Shown: one piece after another, positions 1-7,847 of the stretch
Position numbering within the stretch: the first letter of the stretch is position 1
Layout: each line of letters opens with the position of its first letter
Origin: Bacteroidales bacterium
Lineage (GTDB): Bacteria > Bacteroidota > Bacteroidia > Bacteroidales > JAADJA01
Length of the DNA stretch: 64,000 bases
Direction: 5' to 3'
NCBI GenBank assembly: GCA_021740645.1
Contig: JAIOZL010000016.1
Coordinates: 21,533-85,532 of the forward strand
Translations under genes and position numbers: made by a program
Notes under the pieces: model-generated
Seen by the model: only the letters and a program-made list of their open reading frames with translations
What the model was told of the DNA's origin: nothing
The model's database searches: none

Positions 1-2
1 GC

Positions 3-134
3 CACCCCGAAAAAAAAGAAAGCCTAAATCAGCATTTGCCTGGAGAAATGAGAACAAATCCATACAAAAGAAATCATTTCCGGGAAAAAGAAGATAAATC
101 CATATCAGGAGAGTCACTCAACCCCGAAAATTAA
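3..134 (+). CDS. C-terminal tail of a gene truncated by the window edge (uncertain)
   Basis: Frame 3 stays open from the window edge to a TAA at 132-134 and encodes about 43 residues rich in Lys, Glu, Asn and Ser, with no recognisable motif. It could be the disordered end of an upstream gene on the same strand as the signalling island. The two other forward frames close earlier, at 27 and 97. The reading is short enough to be chance, and nothing in it identifies a family. Confidence 0.25.
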   Translation, partial: HPEKKESLNQHLPGEMRTNPYKRNHFREKEDKSISGESLNPEN

Positions 135-237
135 ATGCGAATAATTCCATTTGTTTTCCTTATCTTTAGCCATTGATAAATCTCCTCTTGCCATTATTAT
201 TTTAGAAATTATTTTGAGCAAGCTAAATGCCTGACTA

Positions 238-3168
238 ATGAAAGCAAAAAGTATTGATCTGTCGAAGCCCTCCAGGGACTTTTACTTTGTGGGTATCGGT
301 GCTTCAGCAGGAGGATTGGAAGCGTTTGAACGTTTTTTTAAACATGTTCCTGATAATCCTGGGATGGCCTTTATCCTGGTATCCCATCTTGATCCAAAAC
401 ACCATAGCATAATGCCCGAATTGATCCGGAAATATACTACCATGGAGGTATTGCTGGTAAAGGATGGCACCAAAGTAAAGCCCAATGCCGTATATATTAT
501 TCCGCCCAACTTTAATATGGCTATTCTTAAGGGAACGCTTCATTTGTTTGAACCCCCTAAAAAGACTATTCCCAGGATGCCGATCGATTTTTTCTTTAAA
601 TCACTGGCAAATGACCAGGGTGAAAAAGCAATATGTATTATTTTATCAGGTATGGGTTCGGATGGCTGCCAGGGCCTTAAGGTTATTAAAGGGGAGCTTG
701 GAATGGCAATGGCACAAAGTGTTGACTCAGCCAAATATGAGAGTATGCCTAAATGTGCCATCGAAACAAGTCTTGTCGATTATATCCTTCCTCCTGAAAA
801 AATGCCGGAGCAACTGCTTAACTTTACAAACCATATTCAAAACAGGCACAAGGTAATAATCCAGGATGAAAAAAAACTAAACCCCGACGCCCTTCAAAAG
901 ATCTTTATTCTGCTCCGGAATCAAACAGGCCATGATTTTTCATCTTATAAAATCAATACAATAAGCCGCCGTATTTCCCGGAGAATGAATATTCACCAAA
1001 TAAACAGGATTACCACATTTGTAAAATATTTACAAGAAAACCCATTAGAAGTAGAAACATTATTCAGGGAACTGTTAATTGGGGTTACCAGTTTCTTCCG
1101 GGATAAGTATGCCTTCGAATTAATGCGGGAAAATATCCTTCCCGGATTATTAAAGCAAAAACCCAGCGATTACACATTCAGGGTATGGATACCCGGTTGT
1201 TCCAGTGGAGAGGAAGCTTATTCTATAGCCATTATTTTAAGAGAGGTAATTGAAAAACTGAATATCCATATCAATATTCAAATATTCGCAACAGACTTGG
1301 ATATCAATGCCATTGAAATAGCCCGGGCAGGCCTTTATCCACCTTCAATTGCACAGGATGTAAGCCCCGAAAGGATAAAACGCTTTTTTAGTTTCGACGA
1401 TCATCTATTCAAAATTAAAAAAGATATCAGGGAATTGTTGGTTTTTGCTCCCCAAAACCTTATTAAAGACCCACCATTCATTAAACTTGATATGGTGGTT
1501 TGCAGGAATTTGCTGATCTATTTCGACAGCGATTTGCAAAAAAAAGTATTGCCCCTTTTTCATTTTAGTTTAAAACCTGAAGGGGTGTTATTTCTTGGGT
1601 CATCAGAGACCATCGGTAGTTTTACCGATTTGTTTTTGCCCATCAATACCAAATGGAAAATATATGCTCGTAAACAGGCAATTACGCCGAATTATATAGT
1701 AAGTAAATTTCATGAATCAGATCAACAAGACAAAAAGATAGTGATGCCAGAACACCAAAAGATTAAGCCCGAATATTCCAGGTTGGCTGAGAAAAGCCTG
1801 CTTGCCCATTATGCTCCACCCAGTGTGATCATTAACGAAAGAGGGGAAATTTTATATATTCACGGACGTACAGGAAAATATCTTGAACCGGCACCTGGTG
1901 AAGCAAATCTGAATATTTATGATATGGCAAGGGATGGATTACGAGTGGATTTAACAGCTGCCATCAGGGAATCCCTGGCCCGAAAACAACAGGTGGTACA
2001 TAAAGGGGTTTCCCTAAAAAACAATGGCGCAATATTTACAATAGATATTGTGGTAAAGCCATTAAATTTGCCTAAAGATCCACAGGTTACAATGCTCATC
2101 ATGTTTGAGGAATCAATAAGCCCTGAGCCACCCCCATCCAAAACACGCGGAAAAAAGACGGGTAAAAAAGAAGCAGCTGATCAAAATGAAAATGACAGAA
2201 TGACCAGGCTGGAAAAAGAATTGCAGAGCACAAAAGAAAATCTGCAATCGACTATTGAAGAACTGGAGGCCTCGAACGAAGAACTTAAGTCGACCAATGA
2301 AGAATTGCAATCCACGAATGAAGAATTGCAATCCACAAATGAAGAGCTTGAAACCTCTAAGGAAGAGCAGCAGTCGATGAACGAGGAGCTCTCCACTGTA
2401 AATGCCGAACTCAACGAAAAAGTAGAAATGCTGGCCGGAGTCAACGATGATTTATCCAATCTTTTGAACGCTACCCAAATTCCCACTATCTTTTTGGATA
2501 ATGAATTTCGCATCAAACGTTTTACCTCCCATACAGCCCGCATCATACACTTCATTCAAACAGATATTGGCCGGCCCATCTCTGATATTAACACAAAGCT
2601 GGTAAATGTAAATATTAAGGAAATAGCAAAAGAGGTTTTAAATGACCTGGTATTCAGGGAAAAAGAGGTGATGTCGGAAGATGGCGCCTATTATACCCTG
2701 CGAATTTCTCCCTACCGGACAACAGAAAATGTGATTAATGGAGTGGTTATCACATTTTCGGATTTAACAAAAGTACAGGAAATAAAAGAGCAGGAGCTGA
2801 GGTATAATGCGGAGGCACGTTTAGCTAAACTAATCAAAGAATCAAATGATGCTATTTTCGTTTTGGACCTTCAGGGTAATATAACTGAATGGAACTATGG
2901 CGCTGAAAAAATGTATGGATATTCACAAAAAGAGGCTTTAAAATTGAACCTTAGAAACCTGTCTGCGGAGTTCAATAATTCGGAACTGGAAGCTGTATTA
3001 AAACGATTACAGGAAAAAGGAGAGATCAAATCCTTTAAATCCCAACGAAAAACGAAAGAAAATAAGATAATAAATGTTTGGCTCACTCCAACCCGTTTGC
3101 TTGATGCAGATGAAAAATTAACGGGTATTGGAATAACAGAAAGGGATTTGGCCTGGCTGCCTGAATAA
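238..3168 (+). CDS. CheB-CheR-PAS fusion protein, no kinase domain
   Basis: A 976-residue cytoplasmic protein. Residues 15-200 form a CheB methylesterase domain with the catalytic triad visible as S23 (GASAGG), H50 (VSHLDP) and D142 (GSDG). Residues 215-480 form a CheR methyltransferase with the SAM loop at 318-325 (IPGCSSGEE) and the CRNLLIYFD motif at 422-430. A long coiled coil of E-E-L heptads follows at about 650-735, then two PAS-like domains to the end. Fusions of this type often carry a C-terminal histidine kinase; this one stops after the second PAS. No receptor, CheA or CheW gene is nearby, so classical chemotaxis is unlikely and the methyl-group chemistry may act on another sensor. 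First gene of a same-strand signalling island. Confidence 0.93.
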   Translation: MKAKSIDLSKPSRDFYFVGIGASAGGLEAFERFFKHVPDNPGMAFILVSHLDPKHHSIMPELIRKYTTMEVLLVKDGTKVKPNAVYIIPPNFNMAILKGTLHLFEPPKKTIPRMPIDFFFKSLANDQGEKAICIILSGMGSDGCQGLKVIKGELGMAMAQSVDSAKYESMPKCAIETSLVDYILPPEKMPEQLLNFTNHIQNRHKVIIQDEKKLNPDALQKIFILLRNQTGHDFSSYKINTISRRISRRMNIHQINRITTFVKYLQENPLEVETLFRELLIGVTSFFRDKYAFELMRENILPGLLKQKPSDYTFRVWIPGCSSGEEAYSIAIILREVIEKLNIHINIQIFATDLDINAIEIARAGLYPPSIAQDVSPERIKRFFSFDDHLFKIKKDIRELLVFAPQNLIKDPPFIKLDMVVCRNLLIYFDSDLQKKVLPLFHFSLKPEGVLFLGSSETIGSFTDLFLPINTKWKIYARKQAITPNYIVSKFHESDQQDKKIVMPEHQKIKPEYSRLAEKSLLAHYAPPSVIINERGEILYIHGRTGKYLEPAPGEANLNIYDMARDGLRVDLTAAIRESLARKQQVVHKGVSLKNNGAIFTIDIVVKPLNLPKDPQVTMLIMFEESISPEPPPSKTRGKKTGKKEAADQNENDRMTRLEKELQSTKENLQSTIEELEASNEELKSTNEELQSTNEELQSTNEELETSKEEQQSMNEELSTVNAELNEKVEMLAGVNDDLSNLLNATQIPTIFLDNEFRIKRFTSHTARIIHFIQTDIGRPISDINTKLVNVNIKEIAKEVLNDLVFREKEVMSEDGAYYTLRISPYRTTENVINGVVITFSDLTKVQEIKEQELRYNAEARLAKLIKESNDAIFVLDLQGNITEWNYGAEKMYGYSQKEALKLNLRNLSAEFNNSELEAVLKRLQEKGEIKSFKSQRKTKENKIINVWLTPTRLLDADEKLTGIGITERDLAWLPE
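2275..2400 (+). repeat. 21-bp tandem repeat coding for coiled-coil heptads
   Basis: Six in-frame 21-bp units starting at 2275, 2296, 2317, 2338, 2359 and 2380 encode a heptad of the form N-E-E-L-x-S-T within the CheB-CheR-PAS protein. The units at 2296 and 2317 are almost identical in DNA, so recent slippage or copying is likely. The repeat sets the length of the coiled coil between the CheR and PAS modules. Confidence 0.85.
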
Positions 3169-3232
3169 TTTGAACCAGAAATAAGTAGCTAATAAAAAAT
3201 TATATTACCTTTAAGTGCTAAATCGCCTGATT

Positions 3233-4726
3233 ATGGAAAAACACCCGAACTCCCCGGATAATAATAAATTGAGGAAAAGAGCCCTTGACTTCCTTGAGAA
3301 ACATCCCTCAAAAAAAATAAATGTACCTGCTGAAAAAGTGGAGGAGCTTATGGAAGAGCTCCGCGTACACCAGGTGGAGTTGGAAATGCAAAATGAAGAA
3401 TTACGAAGGGCTAACCTAGAAGTTGAATTGACCAGGGATAAATATTTGGATCTTTATGATTTTGCTCCTGTTGGTTATCTTTCCATTTCAGAAAAAGGGA
3501 TGATTATGGAAGCCAATCTTACCCTGGCAAAAATGCTGCAAATTGAAAGAGGAGTTTTAATTAATCGGGTCTTTTCTGATTTTATTCTTAAAGAGGATAA
3601 GGATATTTTTTATTTACACCGCAAAAACCTCATTCAAAATGGAGTAGCTGAACCCTGTGAACTAAGAATGGTGAATAAAAATGAAGAGGTTTTTTTCACC
3701 CAGATAAATTGTATACTGCTGAATGATAATTCAAATAATGGCTTGCTTATCAGGTCGGTGGTGATGGATATTTCAGAACGGAAACGTACCGATGCAATTT
3801 TAATAAAGAGTGAATTGAAATACCGCTCATTAATTGAAACTGCATCAGATGGAATTTATTTGTTAGCTGATGATGGTACCTTTGTGGAGTGCAATCCCAG
3901 TGCATGTAAAATGCTTGGAAGAGAGAAAAATGAAATTATTGGATCCTTGATCACTGAAATAGATCCTAATTACTCTTATGAGGAATTTACAGATTTTTGG
4001 AAAGAATTTCCGTTTGATGAGCAAAGAATTTTTGAAACAAGCCATATTCACAAAGATGGATCTTTGATTCCGATAGAAATTAGTGCAAGGAAGTTCAAAA
4101 TTGAAAGTTCTATTGTTTATTGTGCTATTGCGCGGGATATCACGGAACGAAAAAAATCAGAAAATGCCATCAGGGAAAGCCAGGAGCGTTTCAATTTTGC
4201 CATGGCCGCTACTAAAGATGGTATTTACGACTGGGATTTAATTACCAATGAAATATACTATTCACCGGGATGGAAACAAATGCTGGGTTACAAGGACCAT
4301 GAACTTAAAAATGAGTTTTCAGTTTGGGAAAAATTGACCGAACCTGAAGATGCTAAAAAGTCATGGGATATGCTTAATGCCCATATATCCGGCAAACTTC
4401 ACCGCTTTGAGCTGGAGTTTAAAATGAAGCATAAAAATGGACACTGGGTAGATATTTTATCGCGGGCCGAAGCTATTTTCGACAGTAAGGGCAAAGCCAT
4501 CAGGGTAGTGGGTACGCATGTGGATATTACATCCCGAAAAAAAATTGAAAAAGAACTTATCGCGCACCGTAACCACCTGGAAGAAATGGTTAATGAACGT
4601 ACCAAAGAACTCCAGGAAAAAAATGAAGTACTGGAAAAATTCAATAATTTATTTGTTGGGAGAGAGTCCAGAATTAAAGAGCTGAGAGATAAAATAAAAT
4701 TACTTGAAGAGAAAATATCAAAATAA
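3233..4726 (+). CDS. Multi-PAS sensory protein lacking an output domain
   Basis: The ATG at 3233 gives 497 residues; an in-frame GTG at 3215 is the other possible start. An N-terminal coiled coil (about 30-65, with the HQVELEMQNEELR motif common in PAS sensors) leads into three PAS/PAC domains at about 70-190, 195-315 and 320-440; each ends in a typical DI(T/S)ERK or DITSRK segment. The C-terminal coiled coil contains FVGRESRIKELRD. There is no HisKA, HATPase, GGDEF or other output domain, so it probably works by heteromeric contact. It lies 64 bp after the CheB-CheR-PAS gene. The same C-terminal motif ends the REC-PAS protein at 7848-9881, which suggests a shared partner. Confidence 0.88.
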   Translation: MEKHPNSPDNNKLRKRALDFLEKHPSKKINVPAEKVEELMEELRVHQVELEMQNEELRRANLEVELTRDKYLDLYDFAPVGYLSISEKGMIMEANLTLAKMLQIERGVLINRVFSDFILKEDKDIFYLHRKNLIQNGVAEPCELRMVNKNEEVFFTQINCILLNDNSNNGLLIRSVVMDISERKRTDAILIKSELKYRSLIETASDGIYLLADDGTFVECNPSACKMLGREKNEIIGSLITEIDPNYSYEEFTDFWKEFPFDEQRIFETSHIHKDGSLIPIEISARKFKIESSIVYCAIARDITERKKSENAIRESQERFNFAMAATKDGIYDWDLITNEIYYSPGWKQMLGYKDHELKNEFSVWEKLTEPEDAKKSWDMLNAHISGKLHRFELEFKMKHKNGHWVDILSRAEAIFDSKGKAIRVVGTHVDITSRKKIEKELIAHRNHLEEMVNERTKELQEKNEVLEKFNNLFVGRESRIKELRDKIKLLEEKISK

Positions 4727-4957
4727 ACCCTTTTATATTCCTGCATATGTTTACCAATGGTATTACTACCAGGCTATTTAAGCACTTTTATGTTCGAAAT
4801 AGGTTTCCGGGTTACTTTTAATTTATTCCGCTCTTTAAATTGAAAATCACACAGCTCCTGCGTAAACAACCATTAGGAAAAACAATAGCCAACTTCCTTA
4901 TTTGCAGGTCAGCAATGATAAAAATTTGTAATTTAGTCCGATTCAAAAAAAAGGCAG

Positions 4958-6019
4958 ATGGAACAGGAAATGTTAAAAATCAGTAATTTTTTAATATTAA
5001 AAAAAGATGAGCTTGCAATTAAAATTGTTGAAAAACAATATAAGCTGCAGTTCAGCTTTTGGGAGCCCTATGGCACGACCGGTAAAAACTTTAGTATTCG
5101 GGATGCAGGCTATCATCTTCCCTTTCTGGCAGAAGCGATTGTTTCGAAGGATGCAAGCATGTTTACCGAATATGTTGCCTGGGTAAAAGTGCTTTTCCGG
5201 GGGCTTAACTTTCCGGATGATGTAATGATAAAAACCCTGGAATGTACACAAGAGGTAATCAGTGAAGAAATGCCCTCTGAGTTCTCGACAATTGTAGGCC
5301 AATACATTGAAGCCGGGATCCGTGAAATGCAAAAACCCCTGCAGGAGTTATCCTCGTATATTGATGATTCCACCAGTATAGGCAAGCGGGCAAGAGCATA
5401 CAATGATGCTTTGCTGGCAGGGAATAAATCCATGGCAAGTAGTATAATCATGAGCGCCGTAGAAGACAAAATCCCGGTAAAGGAAATCTATCTTGAGATC
5501 TTTCAGAAATCGCAATATGAAGTGGGGCGTTTGTGGTTGTCTAATCAAATAAGTGTGGCAAAAGAACACTTTTGTTCTGCCGCCACCCAAATGATCATGT
5601 CGCAGCTTTATCCATACATCTTTACCACCGAGCGTAAAAACAAGACCTTTGTTGGGGCAAGTATAGGCGGCGAATTGCATGAAATAGGAATTAGAATGGT
5701 AGCCGATTTTTTCGAAATGGAAGGTTGGGATACCTACTACCTTGGAGCTAATTCACCCCCCTCAACTTTATTAAAAGCCGTGGAAGAAAATGAAGCCCAA
5801 ATTCTAGGATTATCTATTGCGATGCCCTATCATCGTCAGTTATTAGCCTCCACCATAAAGGATATAAGGCAATCAGAAACCGGAAAAGATTTGAAAATTA
5901 TTATCGGTGGCGTGGCATTGAACAGAAATGTAAAAGATTGGGAATCATTTGGTGCCAATGCATATGCTCCCAATGCATTAAAGGCTATTGAGGAAGCCAA
6001 TAAACTGGTAATTAATTAA
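4958..6019 (+). CDS. CarH-like cobalamin-binding sensor protein (B12 photoreceptor-type domain)
   Basis: A 353-residue soluble protein. Residues 145-220 match the helical B12-cap domain and contain W193, nine residues, then E203-H204: the Wx9EH signature of adenosylcobalamin photoreceptors such as CarH. Residues 228-350 are a Rossmann B12-binding domain with E239-x-H241-x-x-G244, H241 being the expected lower-axial cobalt ligand, followed by YLGANSP and an IIGG segment (315-318). Instead of a MerR DNA-binding domain, residues 1-140 are a helical region I cannot assign. The residue after the Trp, His in Thermus CarH, is Leu194 here, so the bis-His photoproduct would not form the same way. The histidine kinase starts 4 bp downstream and is the likely output. 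It could instead sense B12 without light. Confidence 0.85.
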   Translation: MEQEMLKISNFLILKKDELAIKIVEKQYKLQFSFWEPYGTTGKNFSIRDAGYHLPFLAEAIVSKDASMFTEYVAWVKVLFRGLNFPDDVMIKTLECTQEVISEEMPSEFSTIVGQYIEAGIREMQKPLQELSSYIDDSTSIGKRARAYNDALLAGNKSMASSIIMSAVEDKIPVKEIYLEIFQKSQYEVGRLWLSNQISVAKEHFCSAATQMIMSQLYPYIFTTERKNKTFVGASIGGELHEIGIRMVADFFEMEGWDTYYLGANSPPSTLLKAVEENEAQILGLSIAMPYHRQLLASTIKDIRQSETGKDLKIIIGGVALNRNVKDWESFGANAYAPNALKAIEEANKLVIN

Positions 6020-6023
6020 AATA

Positions 6024-7220
6024 ATGGCAGACACCGGAAAAATAAAAGGACTGGCGTTACTTTGCTCCTTAAATGGTGACATTGAACAGGTATTGCGAAA
6101 TGATTTTAACATTGGTGATTCAAGGCTTGAAAAAAAAATGTTCAACTATTTGGTAGACGAAGGCACGCGCAATAAATCATACAATTTTTTACTGGAGATC
6201 AAAAGAAAAAAAATAGCTTTTGACTACCAGCTGAACATCCCCATGGATAATGTCATCAAAACTTTGTACTTTGTGGGCCTTCAGCTAGGCGACAAATTGC
6301 TCATTATTGGTGCGGATAATCATAAGGAGGCCATGGAGTTTACGGGCCATTTGCAACATATAAATAATGAGCAGGCGAACCTCATTCGTCAGCTGATCAA
6401 AGAAAAATATTCTAATCCGGTTGAGGAAGCTGATGATACACAGAGGTTATTTGATGAAGTTTCGAACCTGAATAATGAGTTGGTTAACCTGCAACGTGAG
6501 CTAACCAAAAAAAATATTGAACTGGCTAAACTGAATGAGCTTAAAAACCAGTTCCTGGGCATGGCTGCCCATGACCTGCGAAATCCATTAGGAAACATTA
6601 TTAATTATGCGGAGTTCCTGCAGGAAGATGCCGATGTCCTCTCCGATACCCACAAAAAATTTATCGAGCAGATAAAGAAAATTACCACCTCCATGTTAGC
6701 TTTGGTAAACGACCTGCTGGATGTTTCATCCATCGAGTCGGGAAAAGTTTCCCTTACCCTTGAGGAGGTCAACCTTATTGATCTTATTGATCAAACTGTG
6801 TCTGTTAACAGGTCGCTTGGAGAGAAGAAACAAATACAATTGAACGTTGAAAAACCGGAGAGTGAGATTTACCTGAAAATTGACAGGGATAAAATTATTC
6901 AGGTGGTGACCAACCTTTGCACCAATGCCATCAAATATTCGAATGAGGGAACTAAAGTTGAGGTGAAAATAATAAAAGAATTTAGCCGGGTAATAATCTC
7001 CATTGCCGACCAGGGATTGGGTATTGAACCCGACGAATTGAAATTGTTGTTTCGGCCCTTTCAAACGACCACCGTAAGAAGTACAGGCGGTGAAAAAAGT
7101 ACCGGGCTGGGATTATACATTGTAAGAAGAATAGTGGAAGCCCATGAAGGTGAAATATGGGTAGAAAGTGAGCCGGGCAAGGGTTCTGTTTTTAGTTTTA
7201 GTTTGCCTGTAATGTATTAA
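6024..7220 (+). CDS. Soluble sensor histidine kinase, partner of the B12-binding protein
   Basis: A 398-residue protein with no membrane segment. Residues 1-130 are an unassigned, possibly degenerate sensory domain; 140-172 is a coiled coil; HisKA has the phospho-acceptor H183 in AAHDLRNPLG; HATPase_c has N301, the DQGLGI box at 329-334 and GLGL at 361-364. All catalytic boxes look intact, so it should autophosphorylate. It begins 4 bp after the cobalamin-binding gene, which implies co-transcription and probably a two-protein sensor in which the B12 protein supplies the input. There is no canonical DNA-binding response regulator next to it; the only REC domain nearby is in the protein at 7848-9881. 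Confidence 0.93.
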   Translation: MADTGKIKGLALLCSLNGDIEQVLRNDFNIGDSRLEKKMFNYLVDEGTRNKSYNFLLEIKRKKIAFDYQLNIPMDNVIKTLYFVGLQLGDKLLIIGADNHKEAMEFTGHLQHINNEQANLIRQLIKEKYSNPVEEADDTQRLFDEVSNLNNELVNLQRELTKKNIELAKLNELKNQFLGMAAHDLRNPLGNIINYAEFLQEDADVLSDTHKKFIEQIKKITTSMLALVNDLLDVSSIESGKVSLTLEEVNLIDLIDQTVSVNRSLGEKKQIQLNVEKPESEIYLKIDRDKIIQVVTNLCTNAIKYSNEGTKVEVKIIKEFSRVIISIADQGLGIEPDELKLLFRPFQTTTVRSTGGEKSTGLGLYIVRRIVEAHEGEIWVESEPGKGSVFSFSLPVMY

Positions 7221-7397
7221 ATCGTCGAAGCTGTCTGTATTGCATTAAAAATAATTTAGATAGAGCGAAAAGATTTTGTTTAAAAAAATTTTTAATTTTA
7301 AGCATAAGATAGTAAGAACCTGAACCGGAGAATAAAGCCCAGGGTTTTGTAAATATGAAAAATATGGAACTCGTTTTGGAACTGAAAATTAAATACC

Positions 7398-7679
7398 ATG
7401 GAAAAATATATTCTCAAGCTTTATGTATCGGGTAAAACAACCCAATCTGAAGAAGCAATCAATAACTTAAAGGATATTTGCAAGCATAACCTGCACAATA
7501 TTTATGACCTGCACGTTGTTGATGTGATTGAAACCCCGGAAATAGCAAAAAAGGATAAGATACTTGCAACCCCTACTTTAATAAAAAGTTTGCCATCACC
7601 CATTCGCAGAATTATTGGGGACTTATCTGATAAAGAAGCTGTTTTGTTAGGTCTTAATCTTGTTCCGGTGGTAGATTAA
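7398..7679 (+). CDS. kaiB: KaiB-family protein without KaiC
   Basis: 93 residues, close to the usual length of about 100. It has the thioredoxin-like KaiB fold signature: LKLYVSG at 6-12, then the hallmark ATPTLIKSLPSPIRRIIGDL. In cyanobacteria KaiB switches fold and binds the KaiC ATPase ring. No KaiC or KaiA is present in the window, and the neighbours are a histidine kinase upstream and a REC-PAS protein downstream. KaiB homologues outside cyanobacteria are linked to signalling and stress tolerance, so a role in this island independent of a clock is more likely than circadian timing. The 177-bp gap upstream suggests its own promoter, though I cannot place one with confidence. Confidence 0.9.
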   Translation: MEKYILKLYVSGKTTQSEEAINNLKDICKHNLHNIYDLHVVDVIETPEIAKKDKILATPTLIKSLPSPIRRIIGDLSDKEAVLLGLNLVPVVD

Positions 7680-7847
7680 TTCAAATTATCACAACAATGA
7701 AAATAAAAGATTTAATGATGTTAAAACTTCAAATAGTTATTTTTGAATGGATTTGTTCATGGCTATCCGGTAGATGACTAAATTCTAGCCGCTACATTAT
7801 GGCTGATGAAAAAATGTCCCTATTTGATGAATTGTTTAAATTTAATT

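Noticed and set aside
2275..2400. Regular 21-bp repeats resembling a CRISPR-like array
   Set aside because: No spacers; the units are contiguous, in frame and encode heptads.
2113..2555. Long antisense open frames across the coiled-coil part of the CheB-CheR-PAS gene
   Set aside because: They are the reverse frames of the E-E-L heptad repeats and give Ser/Phe-rich low-complexity proteins; no independent start or motif.
7697..7777. 26-codon ORF between kaiB and the REC-PAS gene
   Set aside because: ATG start and hydrophobic content, but very short, with no homologue I recognise; could be chance in AT-rich DNA.
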